The position numbers were made by a program, and so were the translations under genes. This document shows, one piece after another, positions 1 through 10,300 of a stretch of 64,000 bases of DNA. Below the pieces are notes generated by a model. It was given only the letters and a program-made list of their open reading frames with translations. It had not been told where the DNA came from and made no database searches. How positions within the stretch are numbered: position 1 is the stretch's first letter; every line of letters begins with the position of its first letter. Source of the stretch: Cupriavidus sp. P-10 (lineage in GTDB: Bacteria > Pseudomonadota > Gammaproteobacteria > Burkholderiales > Burkholderiaceae); NCBI RefSeq assembly GCF_003402535.2, contig NZ_AP025172.1:1054001-1118000 (forward strand). The letters are read 5' to 3'.

Positions 1-451
1 ATACCTCTTGCAGGACATTGACGGTCAGACCATACGACATCAACGCCGCAAACTTTACCTCGAGATACCGCAGTTCTGGACTGACCCGCTCAGGCAGAAA
101 GCGGGCGACCGGGCTGAAGCTAGGTGCGTCGCCCTGGCACCGCCGGCAGGGGTACAGCCTCGGACTGTCAATCGACAGACGCCCGAACGCGCTACGGAAA
201 ACCAAATGATGGTGGCCCTTGCAAGTCAGCTGCGACCCGCACTTGGGACAAACGCTGGCCTGGGCAACTGCCTCGGCAACCTATGCCGTGACCATCGTGC
301 GCTGCAGCCGGCCCAGCAATGATTTCGCCTCCTCCAGATGCAGGCCCAGCGAGCCCACATCAAGACCGTCTCTCTCGAACTGGGCTATTTCGGTGACGAT
401 GGCTGGCACGTCTCCATCGTCCTGCACGACGAATTGCAAGCTGATACGCAT
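1..451 (-). pseudogene. ISKra4-family transposase, N-terminal remnant (copy 1)
   Basis: Read leftward from an ATG at 451, the translation begins MRISLQ and continues into an LGLHLEEAK block and a CPKCG zinc-finger motif, a layout I recognise from ISKra4-family transposases. An in-frame TAG interrupts it at about codon 57, after the MVTA residues, and the same frame continues beyond it. The gene runs off the window at position 1, so only about 150 codons are visible. The second copy at 31349-31827 is closely similar but is broken at the same place by a one-base deletion. Rightward ORFs here are antisense shadows. Confidence 0.8.
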
Positions 452-487
452 GGCCGCCCTCCTCCATTGGAAACTGCGGCGACCAGT

Positions 488-697
488 CTACCTCTCGAAC
501 TCTCGCAACCGATCATTGACGGTCTGACGGTCAAAGCGACGATCCAGCCAAGTCAGCCACCCGTCGACCTCATCGCGTAAGTCTTCCAGTGCAATTGGAT
601 CCTCGCGCAGAGACTCGAGCCAGTCAAGGAACTCGTACTCACTGTGTTCCTCCCTGGCCTCCAGTTACCTCTCGATCCCGCCAATGTCCTCTGGCGG
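488..697 (-). pseudogene. PRiA4 ORF-3-like passenger gene, 3' fragment
   Basis: Leftward translation gives the C-terminal part of the passenger protein that precedes the transposase in the second ISKra4 copy, with recognisable EYEFLDWLESLRED and DEVDGWLTWL blocks. It carries an in-frame TAA where the other copy encodes a tyrosine, and it is cut off at about 697 against the McrC-like gene. It is dead by both truncation and nonsense mutation. Confidence 0.7.
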
Positions 698-707
698 ACC
701 CCGGCGC

Positions 708-2249
708 TCAATTACTAGTCAGCCAAGCCTTAAGTATTTCCCTGATTCGCGCTTTTCCAGTTCCTTCAACTCGCACGGAACTAATTGCACCCACACCGTA
801 CCCGTAAGCATACGCATCCTGTTCTAACTCAGGAACCGAGCTTTGCCCAGGGAGGAGTAACAGGCACGGTGCAGGCGACGCCCCATCGACTCTCAGGGCA
901 TCATGATAGATGTGGCCGGACTCCATGGCATCGAGTACGTTTTCTCTCCCGCTTCTCCACTTTGCGTCAAGGACGAGCGCTCGTGGGCCCGTCTCTCCCT
1001 TGTCAATGAGCACGATGTCCGGCCTACGTTCTCTGGATAAGCTCCACCCAATTCGCGTCGCCGATGTCTTGAGGGCTGGGAACGTGGCTTGAAAAAGGAC
1101 TTCGAGCCACCGTTTGTCCCCCAGCTCAAAACGCAGAGCGCGTTCAGCTGAAACCGCCTTGGGTGCTGCCTCGATAGGTGTCACGCCGGTGACCTCCGTT
1201 ACGCACTGCGCAACACAAAGGTAACACCATGTCTCATAAATTCCCCATGATGGGGGAATATGCAGCTGGTCGCTGTCGTGGCCTCCTTCAACCCCCGTTA
1301 GTAGCGCCCAGCAACCAAGGCGGTAGGCCCGACTGTACGCAGGTTGCGCCGCTATTTGTGTAAGGCCGGCTGCCGATGTCTCGCTGGACGTGACCTCACG
1401 AAATAGTGGCGTGAACATCAGCTGCTGTGTGCGCTGCGCCAAGCTATCCAAGTCACGTAGTCGTCGCTCAGCACGGAGACGCTGCTCTTCCAGCGGACTT
1501 CCAAGCTTCGAATCCAAGACTCTTTCCCGTATGAATGAGACGGCGGCTCGGAAACGTCGCAAGAGCGCAAGCATTGCCCGGTTTGCGGGAGTGTCGAACG
1601 TTGGTGCAGAGGTCCGACTATTGACTTGGAACGAGTCCATCGACTCCGCGCCCAATATGCGTCCAGTGGCAATAGCAGCCAGCCGCCTATCCTGCAGCGA
1701 TGTATGATGCAGTCGCCGTACCCGCGAGAGAGGTAGTACTTTGGTGTCTGCGGATAGAAACCTATGGGGGAAGCGCCCAATCGTTTCGACCGAATCAAGA
1801 AACGACGGCCCATACTCTCTCAAGCGAGCGAGCAAGATGTCGTTCTCATACTTGCCCGTACGTCCTTCCCGTCCAAACGCCATTGTTGCCGAGGACGTTC
1901 CGCTCAACAGAATCTGGTCGAAAGCCCTGATATCCGAGACCATTGCATTGAACTCTGACTGACCGGTCTTGGAAGGGCTTGGGCTGACGTCCAGAAAAAA
2001 TTGAGAGCCAACTTCGCTAGGCAGCAAAACATCGACCACCACCATCCCTGCGTAAAAGCTAGGCCGCCAAAGGAACAGTGATGAGCCATCGCGGCGTAGT
2101 TCGACATCGTCAACATACACTCGAGCATCGGGACGTCCGACACTAAGCACATAGTCCGTATCTTCAGTAAGTCCCGTTAGGACCTTATGCGCTTGAACTT
2201 CAGCCCAGATGCCACTGTCTTGTATGTCGGCTCTTCGAATGCGTAGCAC
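708..2249 (-). CDS. McrC-like nuclease subunit (DUF2357/PD-(D/E)XK type)
   Basis: A 513-residue protein, probably the nuclease partner of the McrB-like GTPase encoded just upstream. A PD-(D/E)XK signature is visible near the C terminus: Pro-Asp at about residues 410-411, then a hydrophobic strand ending Asp-Ala-Lys at about 429-431. The long N-terminal half, which in McrC-type proteins contacts the hexameric motor, lacks other motifs I can name. Translation starts at GTG 18 bases after the McrB-like stop, with a GAGAGGGG Shine-Dalgarno, so the two are one operon. Known McrBC systems cut modified DNA, but this specificity is not readable here. The stop codon sits ten bases from an ISKra4 remnant, marking the island edge. 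Confidence 0.82.
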   Translation of the reverse strand: MLRIRRADIQDSGIWAEVQAHKVLTGLTEDTDYVLSVGRPDARVYVDDVELRRDGSSLFLWRPSFYAGMVVVDVLLPSEVGSQFFLDVSPSPSKTGQSEFNAMVSDIRAFDQILLSGTSSATMAFGREGRTGKYENDILLARLREYGPSFLDSVETIGRFPHRFLSADTKVLPLSRVRRLHHTSLQDRRLAAIATGRILGAESMDSFQVNSRTSAPTFDTPANRAMLALLRRFRAAVSFIRERVLDSKLGSPLEEQRLRAERRLRDLDSLAQRTQQLMFTPLFREVTSSETSAAGLTQIAAQPAYSRAYRLGCWALLTGVEGGHDSDQLHIPPSWGIYETWCYLCVAQCVTEVTGVTPIEAAPKAVSAERALRFELGDKRWLEVLFQATFPALKTSATRIGWSLSRERRPDIVLIDKGETGPRALVLDAKWRSGRENVLDAMESGHIYHDALRVDGASPAPCLLLLPGQSSVPELEQDAYAYGYGVGAISSVRVEGTGKARIREILKAWLTSN

Positions 2250-2267
2250 CGCTAGCCCCTCTCGAGA

Positions 2268-4523
2268 CTAACGCCAGAAACGGGCCGAGCCCGTTGCGAC
2301 GAGGTCTTCTTGCAGACTTTCAACCTTGCTGCAACACCTGGCGAGTCCGTTGTCCTCCAGAACTTTATGAGTTTCCTGAAGTGCCTTTTGAAACTTGGCA
2401 GAGGTCTCACCGCGTAGTTTCGGTAGAACCTTGGCGTACACAACGTCGTCGAGCGCAGCCGTCTCGGATGGTGCGAATGCAGACTGGAATGCTAGATAGC
2501 TCAGCACGTCGCTAATTGTTCGCCAGCCAAAGTGCAGTCGTACTGGCGCAAGGGCCTCGCCGAGGGCACTGAGAAGAGCTTGAGTCTTCTCCTTTAGCGC
2601 CGGGGGAAGCGGAGCGGTGGCCCATCCCGGAAAATCCTGCACGTTGATATTCCAAAATTCGAGTGTGTAGGCGCGGTCAAGCACCTTGTCGGACAGACCA
2701 TGAGTGGTCTCATCCATGTTCAGGGTGCCGATGATGGCGAGATTGGCTGGGTAACGCACGCGCCTCGGGATAGGCGTGGTCTCTTCACTGAGTTGATGAA
2801 GGTCGAGCCATCCGTAAGTTTCCATCGCGGATAGCACTGGTGCCAAATACTGCTCCGGATGGGAGAGGTTCATCTCATCAAGAATCGCTACATAGGGATG
2901 CTCGGGGTCTGCGGCGGCGCGTAGCAGCAGGTCAAGGAACGGGGCGCTTCTGTAGGATGTGTCCTGTATGGGATTGACGTAGCCGAGCAAAGGACTTGGG
3001 TCATACCAACCCGGCTGGACAGGGATGACTCGGACTCGGTCATGGTCGTACGTGTCGACATTGCCCAGCGCCAGAGCGTAGTTCAGCGCCAACTGAGTCT
3101 TGCCGGACCCTGAAATACCAGTGAGAACGGCGAAGTGCCGAACCGGGTGAAACCAGAGTCCAGCGTGGAGTTGAGCGACCAGCGACTTCTCCAGTACGAG
3201 CTTTCCAGCAACCAATGCAGAAAGGCGTTGCCATAACTCGGGAAGCGCCGGCAGTTGCGTGGCGTCGGAAACCTCTACCTTAACCTCGACCACCGGCTCC
3301 GTCGGCGCGGGTAAGCACTCTGGCTCCCAGGTGACAAGTTCTGCCCAACGCTTGCCGCGTTCGGTGAGCTTTAACTGTTTTTTATCGCCGACCTCAATGA
3401 CCCCGAGACTGGTCAGCCATCCGAGAAGTGAAGTCGGGGCAAAATCAGACGTCCAGCCAGGGTGTACTTTCTGAAGCATTGCGACGAGGCTAGCCTTGCT
3501 CTGCGGCGCAGAGTCCAATACCTTCACTACATGGTCGACACCAAGAATCTTGGTTAGCAGGTGGTCAGCCAGTTCGTCTGGGTCTTGCGTCTCAAGCAAG
3601 TTGATACCACGAGCGCTTAGCCGGTAGGTGTCCCCGTCGCGCTTACACAGGTCAAACTCTCGAGAAACGACGTTGATGCAGGTGATGAGGCTGCTCGGGG
3701 CGAGTTCGGGGTTGCTCTGCCTGATGATGTCCGAGAATTCTTCTTTGGAAACGCCCTCGCTGAGTTCAGGAAGGTATCCCAGCAGTGTCTGGAAGCCGCC
3801 CTTCAGGGACGTTAGTCCCTTGCGCCGCAATGTCGCAGGTACTGGTGTCAGCGACGCTGCATGCTCCGTCGGGTCAATCGGCGTATCACCGATGCCATCG
3901 TCCGCGATGCGCTCATAGACCATCCACGGCAGGCAAATCCTCCGCACGATGTCGACGGGGTCGGTATCGTTGACCGGCCCGAGCACTGTATCGATACGGG
4001 TGCGAATCGCCTTGTGCGCTCTAACGGGATGGTCGTTAGCCGCCCCACCCATCTCCTTGTGGAGAAATAGTAGCTTGCCAGGGTCTGCGACTGTAGTGAA
4101 GTGCTCTGGGTATATAGCGCACAGGACGCGATTGAGTTTCAAGCGCGGAGTGCGTCCGCAGAGAACCTTGAGGCGGGCCCGGAGTTCGTCGTACAGCGCC
4201 GTAAGTTGAATCTCTGCCGCCACGGGGTCCGCTGGCACCGGTTTCGTTACTTCGGTCGCAAACCAATCTCGGAAGGCGGCGTCAGCTAGAGCCGGAGCCG
4301 TCTTGACGGAGCCCATTCCTGTAGCGGCTACAGGATTGTCGTCCCATAGCTTCTTCAAAAAATTGGCATCGTCGAGCTTACTGGGAATTCCAGCTTTAAC
4401 CTCGGCCACGAAAGCGGCCAACCTCGAGTACCAATCCTGAGCGCCTTTGGACACTGCGGCCCCGCCTAGGGCGGCATTCAGCTGAGCTTTCAGCGCAGCA
4501 TCGCTCTCCAGTTTCCCGTTCAA
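2268..4523 (-). CDS. McrB-like AAA+ GTPase
   Basis: A 751-residue protein whose C-terminal third is an AAA+ motor of the McrB clade: Walker A GISGSGKT at about 469-476, Walker B AILDEMN at about 546-552, and the McrB-typical NMDETTHGLSDKVLDRA block at about 603-619. The N-terminal 430 residues would be the target-recognition portion. They contain what look like two winged-helix modules (about 240-410) rather than the DUF3578 domain of E. coli McrB. Start is TTG at 4523, supported by AGGAG six bases upstream. It lies 51 bases after a small ORF and 18 bases before the McrC-like gene. Type IV restriction of modified DNA is the likely role. The unusual N terminus suggests a different ligand. Confidence 0.88.
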   Translation of the reverse strand: MNGKLESDAALKAQLNAALGGAAVSKGAQDWYSRLAAFVAEVKAGIPSKLDDANFLKKLWDDNPVAATGMGSVKTAPALADAAFRDWFATEVTKPVPADPVAAEIQLTALYDELRARLKVLCGRTPRLKLNRVLCAIYPEHFTTVADPGKLLFLHKEMGGAANDHPVRAHKAIRTRIDTVLGPVNDTDPVDIVRRICLPWMVYERIADDGIGDTPIDPTEHAASLTPVPATLRRKGLTSLKGGFQTLLGYLPELSEGVSKEEFSDIIRQSNPELAPSSLITCINVVSREFDLCKRDGDTYRLSARGINLLETQDPDELADHLLTKILGVDHVVKVLDSAPQSKASLVAMLQKVHPGWTSDFAPTSLLGWLTSLGVIEVGDKKQLKLTERGKRWAELVTWEPECLPAPTEPVVEVKVEVSDATQLPALPELWQRLSALVAGKLVLEKSLVAQLHAGLWFHPVRHFAVLTGISGSGKTQLALNYALALGNVDTYDHDRVRVIPVQPGWYDPSPLLGYVNPIQDTSYRSAPFLDLLLRAAADPEHPYVAILDEMNLSHPEQYLAPVLSAMETYGWLDLHQLSEETTPIPRRVRYPANLAIIGTLNMDETTHGLSDKVLDRAYTLEFWNINVQDFPGWATAPLPPALKEKTQALLSALGEALAPVRLHFGWRTISDVLSYLAFQSAFAPSETAALDDVVYAKVLPKLRGETSAKFQKALQETHKVLEDNGLARCCSKVESLQEDLVATGSARFWR

Positions 4524-4574
4524 GTTTTCTCCTGTTCCTGTTCTTGTGAGGCCGTGGAAGGTTATAGGATGATA

Positions 4575-4895
4575 TCAATGGTCGACGTACCTCTGCTGCG
4601 TTCTCAAGACAGTCTCGACAGGAATATGACGACGGGCCTCTCTTGCACAGCAAATGTCCTCGTGGTTGACAAGTGCAACTGAATTTCTCGCGCCCTCTCC
4701 TTCACCCGGCCACGCTCCCATGAGAGCTGTTAAGACGACGAAGGGTCGATGAGCCCGCGTCATGTGCACAAGCCGACGGGGCCGTACCACGTTGACCAGT
4801 ATCTCAGCCTCTCCATCTTCACAAAGGAAACCGTCGAGAAGCATTGCTTGTCCATGTGACAATCCTGTCACGTATTCCAAAAAACGGAATGTCAA
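4575..4895 (-). CDS. Small hypothetical protein upstream of the McrBC-like pair
   Basis: A 106-codon ORF in the same direction as and 51 bases upstream of the McrB-like gene, filling most of the divergent intergenic region. The product is not recognised. It looks protein-like, with alternating hydrophobic and charged segments such as GFLCEDGEAEILVNVV, and it has several basic residues. The start is unclear: TTG at 4895 has no good Shine-Dalgarno, and an ATG at codon 18 is an alternative. It could be a small regulator or specificity subunit of the restriction operon, or a chance ORF. A short inverted repeat (ATTCC...GGAAT, 4873-4889) overlaps its 5' end. Confidence 0.45.
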   Translation of the reverse strand: MTFRFLEYVTGLSHGQAMLLDGFLCEDGEAEILVNVVRPRRLVHMTRAHRPFVVLTALMGAWPGEGEGARNSVALVNHEDICCAREARRHIPVETVLRTQQRYVDH

Positions 4896-4995
4896 TATAT
4901 AGCGCGTATTTTAGCGGACCTGCTGCACGCAAGCGCCACTTGCAATCCAGAAGGCGCTACCGGAACATTGACGCTATCCAACTCCCTTCGCGTTC

Positions 4996-6057
4996 ATGCA
5001 TCACATCAAAGAGGTACGCTCCCAGGTCATGGCGAGCTTTGACGCCTATCTCGAGGCGGTCTGCGCCGAATGTGGGATTGCCGCCCCGGATAGCCTAGGA
5101 GACGGCATCGGCGACGTCGCGTCGAACAAAGGCCCTGTTAGCTATGCACTGTCCCGGCAGCAGCGCTTCGCAGCCTTCAAGTGGTTCAGTTCAGGAGCTT
5201 CCGCCGAAATTGTAGAGACATTCTACGTTGAGCCCGCTACGAAGGGGCACAAGAGCGGAGTCAAGCTCTATTCGCTACCGCACGCCGCGGCGTCGACCTG
5301 CACCGTCAACCCGTTCTTACAACGGTGGCGGACAGTTATTGGAGGGGAAGCAGACACGGCAGCATCGGCCCCGGGGTTCACTGAGCTATCGGCCGTGCTC
5401 GCCAGCCGTGGCCAAGTCAATACGACAAGCGCCGACCAGGATGCTCTAATACAGCTGCTGCGTGCAGACAATGAGTACCTGCATTGGACCGTTGTTGAGC
5501 AGGCCGACGAGCTTAAGGCGGTCAAGGCAAAGCTGAAGTCAATCGGGACACAAACTCCAACCCTGGACGCGCTGTTTGCGAACAACGCCAGCACCAGCAT
5601 CCCTGTACCTGAGAACCAGGAAACGCTCACCCTGGACGACCTTCCGAGCTGGGCTGCCGACAACGTCGACCGGATTGTCATCCTGCCGCGAGCGCTCAAT
5701 GGCGCTAAAAAGTCTCAGTATCAGAGTCCCGAGACCATCATGCGGGCATTGGAGCTTCTCGCCGGCCCATACAGGCTGCTTCGCCTTGGCGAACTGTCCC
5801 GTGCGGAGTTTGACGCCGCAATGAACGAGGCTGGCGTGCAGCTTTCAGGCTCCGTCGCCCCCTCCATAGCCGGCGAACAGGGCGACAGCTACTATGTGAC
5901 ATGGGCAGGTAGACGTCGCTTCCTTGAATTTCACCTCATCAAGGGCGGTGGTCGTGATGAGCGGTACTGCTTACGCATCTACTTCTTTTGGGACGAACCT
6001 TCGAAGCGTTGCATCGTCGGACAGTTACCTTTTCACTTGGATAACAGCTTGAGTTAG
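4996..6057 (+). CDS. Hypothetical protein with central coiled coil (defence-island gene)
   Basis: A 353-residue protein of unknown function. Three parts can be seen: an N-terminal globular region (about 1-115), a short heptad-like coiled coil (about 147-183), and a C-terminal alpha/beta region (about 215-353) with conserved-looking aromatic and basic residues, such as YYVTWAGRRRFLEFHL, ending VGQLPFHLD. No catalytic motif was identified. The start is ATG 4996; another ATG at 5029 is possible, since neither has a strong Shine-Dalgarno. It is transcribed away from the McrBC-like operon and ends three bases before the next gene, so the two are translationally coupled. Context suggests a sensor or scaffold of the defence locus. 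That is inference only. Confidence 0.75.
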   Translation: MHHIKEVRSQVMASFDAYLEAVCAECGIAAPDSLGDGIGDVASNKGPVSYALSRQQRFAAFKWFSSGASAEIVETFYVEPATKGHKSGVKLYSLPHAAASTCTVNPFLQRWRTVIGGEADTAASAPGFTELSAVLASRGQVNTTSADQDALIQLLRADNEYLHWTVVEQADELKAVKAKLKSIGTQTPTLDALFANNASTSIPVPENQETLTLDDLPSWAADNVDRIVILPRALNGAKKSQYQSPETIMRALELLAGPYRLLRLGELSRAEFDAAMNEAGVQLSGSVAPSIAGEQGDSYYVTWAGRRRFLEFHLIKGGGRDERYCLRIYFFWDEPSKRCIVGQLPFHLDNSLS

Positions 6058-6060
6058 CCC

Positions 6061-7113
6061 ATGGCAAGTTCTAAAAAGAAGCAGCTTCGGTTGGTCGAAG
6101 CAATGAGTCGGGCTGTAAGAGAGAACCCTGTGGGGTTGATTGAGTTGCTCTCACAATTCAGCGACCGACCGTCCGACACGCCCGTTGTCGATAGGTTCCT
6201 TGCGCAATTCGGTGAGCGACTCGGACAAGAGCTTACCGTACTGATGAGAACGGCTTCGCCAGTCACGCGTATCCTGGCGTACTTCGAGACAGAGCCAGAG
6301 GGTCCTTGGGAGTTCTTCCGCTCCAGGTACACACACCCCACCTTTTGCGCCGGAGGCCTTTCCTCCTTGGTCGAGGCTATGGAGGCGTTGCAGAACACTG
6401 CGCCGGGAACATCGGTCTCCCTCTGGATTGCTCCCACTCACGCTTCGCAATATGGGGACTGCATAATTCTGGCACACGCCTCAACGGGCGAAACCATCCC
6501 CGCGCTTGTGAATCAGGGTCGGGTAGTCAAGATTCCGGGCGGCAACATGGACGTCTTTACCGTTGCGTTTGGCCGTCTGTTGGGGGATGAAGAGGTTGAC
6601 CTTCAGGCCGAATTTGCCATAGCCAAGACCAACCTGACAGGCAAGAAAGATGCATTACTGGCCAGCCTGGCAGACTCGGGCATAGAGCTTGACCTGACGG
6701 ATGACCAGTGGGCTCGGGTACTGGCTTGGGTCGCCGATACGCAAGCCTGGGAAGCCGCATTCATAGCGTTTGCCACCGCTCACGCAAGTGATGCGGTCAC
6801 TGAGTCGCAGCTTGTCCTTCAAATCCTAACGACCAATTTGACGGAGTCATTCAACCGCCTCATCAAGAGGCAAGCAGAAATGATAGCTGAGGCAGAAAAG
6901 AACCAGGAGAAGAAGCTCAGGCGGCTCACCTCCGATTTCGAGAAGATGCGTACGCTAACCGATGGCGTCCGGAAGCGGGCTGAGCGTGCCGAACGCGACA
7001 ATAGAAAGTTGATTAATGAGCTGCGCCAACTGAAATCAACCCGCGCTCCCGTACCGGTAAACCAAGCACCAGACACCTCTGACTTGAGCAAGGCACTTGA
7101 CGCCTTCTTTTGA
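6061..7113 (+). CDS. Hypothetical protein with C-terminal coiled coil (defence-island gene)
   Basis: A 350-residue protein of unknown function. The first 250 residues look globular and mostly helical. Residues about 259-325 form a long, highly charged coiled coil rich in Lys, Arg and Glu, followed by a short tail ending SKALDAFF. No nuclease, ATPase or membrane motif was found. ATG at 6061 follows the upstream stop by three bases with no strong Shine-Dalgarno, so translation probably depends on the preceding gene. A perfect 11-bp stem-loop 18 bases downstream closes the two-gene operon. The pairing of two coiled-coil proteins with McrBC-like and helicase genes recalls coiled-coil/McrBC assemblies, but I see no homology that proves it. 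Confidence 0.75.
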   Translation: MASSKKKQLRLVEAMSRAVRENPVGLIELLSQFSDRPSDTPVVDRFLAQFGERLGQELTVLMRTASPVTRILAYFETEPEGPWEFFRSRYTHPTFCAGGLSSLVEAMEALQNTAPGTSVSLWIAPTHASQYGDCIILAHASTGETIPALVNQGRVVKIPGGNMDVFTVAFGRLLGDEEVDLQAEFAIAKTNLTGKKDALLASLADSGIELDLTDDQWARVLAWVADTQAWEAAFIAFATAHASDAVTESQLVLQILTTNLTESFNRLIKRQAEMIAEAEKNQEKKLRRLTSDFEKMRTLTDGVRKRAERAERDNRKLINELRQLKSTRAPVPVNQAPDTSDLSKALDAFF

Positions 7114-7130
7114 CTGACCGCGTTAAATCA

Positions 7131-7157
7131 TCGGCCCCAACGAGGTGTTGGGGCCGA
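7131..7157. terminator. Perfect stem-loop between convergent operons
   Basis: An 11-bp perfect inverted repeat (TCGGCCCCAAC / GTTGGGGCCGA) with a 5-base loop lies between the convergent ends of the coiled-coil operon and the helicase gene. No strong T-tract follows on either strand, so termination may be weak or bidirectional. Nothing else was recognised in 7158-7344. Confidence 0.6.
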
Positions 7158-7344
7158 ATGAATCAAACGATTAGTAGTATGCTCGGTCCCCGGCCGCACT
7201 ACGGTAAGTCGCCGCGGCGCGTACCGGCTCACGCGGCACTTCCTTTTCTACGACGGACGCTGGTTCAGCCTTACTAACTGCCGGCGCTGACTACCTGTCC
7301 GTAGCCGGGGCTCTTGCTACTAGCAGCGTCCGACTCCGCAACAG

Positions 7345-10300
7345 CTACATCACGGAGGTTTTGGCTAAGAGCAGCGTATTCAGGAGGTTCAGTTCGTTGG
7401 ACGCCATAAAGTATCGGTCATCAAATACCGTGTCGAGCTTCAGTGGGCTGACTTCACCTACTGAGGCGGCCCAGGGAAAGGAGTCGTAACACGGTAGTGG
7501 TGGCATGATGGCCGCGCCTGCATTCAGAGTTCGGCCAAGGGCCTCCTGCCACAGAGCCTGGTCATCCAAGCGGAATGGGTTATCGTCGTCAGCTGTTTCC
7601 GGGTGCAGGAAACTGTAGTAGCCGGCGGGCACCGCCACCCAAGTGTTTGGTGATTTTAGCTCTTTTAGTGTCCGGAACTCATTGGCAGCATCATGCTGGT
7701 CGCGCTGCAAGAGACGCAGCAGGTTAGTGGCCGGCACACGCATTGCAGAAGGAAATTCTCGCGTACGGTAAATCTCATGGAGCTGGCCGATGAGCGCGCG
7801 GCTGGCCCTTCTGAGCTGCGTTTCGTGGCCCTCAAACGCGAAAACCTCTTGTTTCTCGAAGTCTCGCCAAGTCTCGACCGTCACCGGGCCAGAGAAATGA
7901 ATGTGGTCGGGCACACTCGTGCCGGTCGGCGCGCAAGCGAGCAAGGGCCCAATTGGGCTGGCCACCAAATCCAGCAGCGTCTCGACGAAGCGGGCTTTAA
8001 CCATTGAACGGCCGTCCGCGTCCTTCTTGGCCACGCCGTGCAGCTTCGCTCGGGAAAAAATCTCTTCAACATTCGCCTTTGCTCGCAAGGCTAGGCTAAC
8101 CAGCTCTTGATTCCGACTTTGGAGCTTGAAGACTTCGGCTTCCTTGACGAACTCGGCGACATATTGGGACATCAGGCTAATAAGCTCATCTGTGCCCACC
8201 GCACCGACAGGCACAAGCGCCAAGGGCTGCCTTAGGCCAGAGTCTCCAGTGATGCGGGTGAAGATGGTCGAGCGGAGCATGACCAGCAGCGTCATGAGGT
8301 CGAGTGACTGGCGGAGCCATTGCCGCTTGTCTATTTCGTCTTCGGAAACGATAAAGTCGTCGACAAGCATGACGAGATGCCGGGGTACTCGGTCGCCGGA
8401 GCGTCGTTCACCATGCTCATCTACATACATGCCGCGTCCGCGGTAAATGAGTTGCGCTATCTCCATCAGTGCTGACTCGATGTTAAAGCGCGGTACGCTT
8501 GCAATAATCCAGTCCGTCAAGGGGAACGACACCCCTCGAGCGCCTGACGAGGTCATCAGGAAGACCCGAACCTTATCCCGTGTCCCTGGTGCTACCAGTT
8601 CCTTTCGCTTCCAGCCGGGAACCGAAGAATCGAGCACCTGGACGTTCTCCTGGGTCAGTCCTGCGTCCTCCTCCGCGAGTGCGGTCTTGACCTTGCGAAG
8701 AAACTGCTTGTCCTGGGCGAAGTAGATGACTTGTCGGGCATTGGAATCCAGGGCTTTGAGAATTTGCTGGCATGCCCCTGCAATCGCCGCCTCATCCGCC
8801 GCCTTCCTGATTGCCTCCCGCGGCGTCTGCAATTCACCGAGATGCTTTGTGCTTTCCTCCAGCTTCACGGCAGTGAGCTTCACCCGGTAGTGCAGGTGCA
8901 GCTCGCTTGCCGGGTAGCTATTCGTCATGACGTGCAACGTCTCTCTCTTGCGCTTCGGACAGCCAATTTTGACTGAGGTAGCTGCAAGTCGGAACGGCGT
9001 TTCCCCGCTCGACTTTGACACCAGGACTTTGTCCGGCGTCCTGTCACCGGCATTGAGATAGCGCTCCAGGACAACTTCGTTGCCCAACGATGCATCGGAC
9101 ACCACGAGCGTCACGGTGAAGGGACTTGGTTCATCTTCGAAGCAATCGATGAACTCGTTGCCCAGCCAATTGGCGATAGTGTGGACGAATCCCGCACCCG
9201 CACCGTCCCCGGCCAGCTCGTCCACCATGACCACGATGGTTTGCATCCTACGCGCAAATACGCGCCGCTCTTCGCGGCCGGCGCCGGTGGATGCCTTGTT
9301 GACGAAGAGGCTCGAAAGTGCGTCGATGGTTGTCTTGGCATTGTCGCGCTCGCGAAACCCCTGTAGCGCCGCCGTCAGCACCATGCGATTGACGACAGGG
9401 TTCAAGGCCAACAACTCACGCGCCGTCGTGGACATACCCTTCAGAACGCCTGTCAGTGGCCGTTCTTTGACAAGGTCCTCATGCTCGGAGAGGGTATCTT
9501 TGCGCAGCTTGTTTCCCGCATGCTCAGCGTCTATCTCTTCTTCCTGACGTGGGTCGAGCACGAGCATCGAACCCTGAGGCTTTGTGAGATTTGGGACGCC
9601 GTCCGCCACCACGGCGCCATCGATATGGCGAGTGGTATCCAGACCTTTCTCGACCTGAGCCTTATGCCAACTCTCCGCAGCTGCGATGAGCGGGGCATTG
9701 GTAGTGATGGTCAGAATCCCTGTAGGCGACTTGTCCTCGTTCCTGGCCAGACTTTCGGTTACGTCGCGGTTGATGACCACACGAGGACTGACATACAGGA
9801 ATAAGTACCCTTCCTGCTTCTTACCAAGGTGTGTCCGTAGCGCTGTTGTCTTACCAATACCCGGATTACCTTCAAGGGCAAGGACATTGAGCGTCCCAGA
9901 CTTCGCGCATTGCATGCCTGCAACAATCGCAGCAGCATGCATGTCTCGCAGCGAGAGCGTCGATTCGCCTTTGGCAAAATCCCTCATCGACGCGCCGACA
10001 GCCTCCTTTGCCGATTGACCGAAGTAGGCGTCAAGCCGAGGCTCATCGGGCACGAGCGCGATGGCGTCGTCAAGGGAAAATTTATCGGTAGGATTGGCAA
10101 ATTGCGGGACTGTTTCGTCGAACTCAAACAGGTAGTCCTCACCAGCCTGCGGTGTGCGGCGAAGGTCTTTCATGCCGAGACGAAGCCTTTCCGGCAACTT
10201 GTTGACCATCCCCTTAAAGAGGCCGTTAATCTGATTCTCAAGCTCAGCCTCGCCACCATCTGGAATCTTCACAGTGTTGCGATAGGCGACTCCCATTTGT

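Larger units (their letters stand above)
1..697. repeat. Direct repeat, left copy (ISKra4 remnant)
   Basis: This segment aligns base for base, with scattered substitutions and small indels (roughly 90 percent identity by eye), to about 31376-32068 in the same orientation. Similarity stops at about 697, only ten bases before the stop codon of the McrC-like gene. The repeat pair brackets region 1, region 2 and the Tn3 debris. Confidence 0.8.

Noticed and set aside
8..807. Rightward ORFs over the left repeat
   Set aside because: They are antisense to recognisable ISKra4 transposase and passenger sequence and recur in the right copy for that reason.
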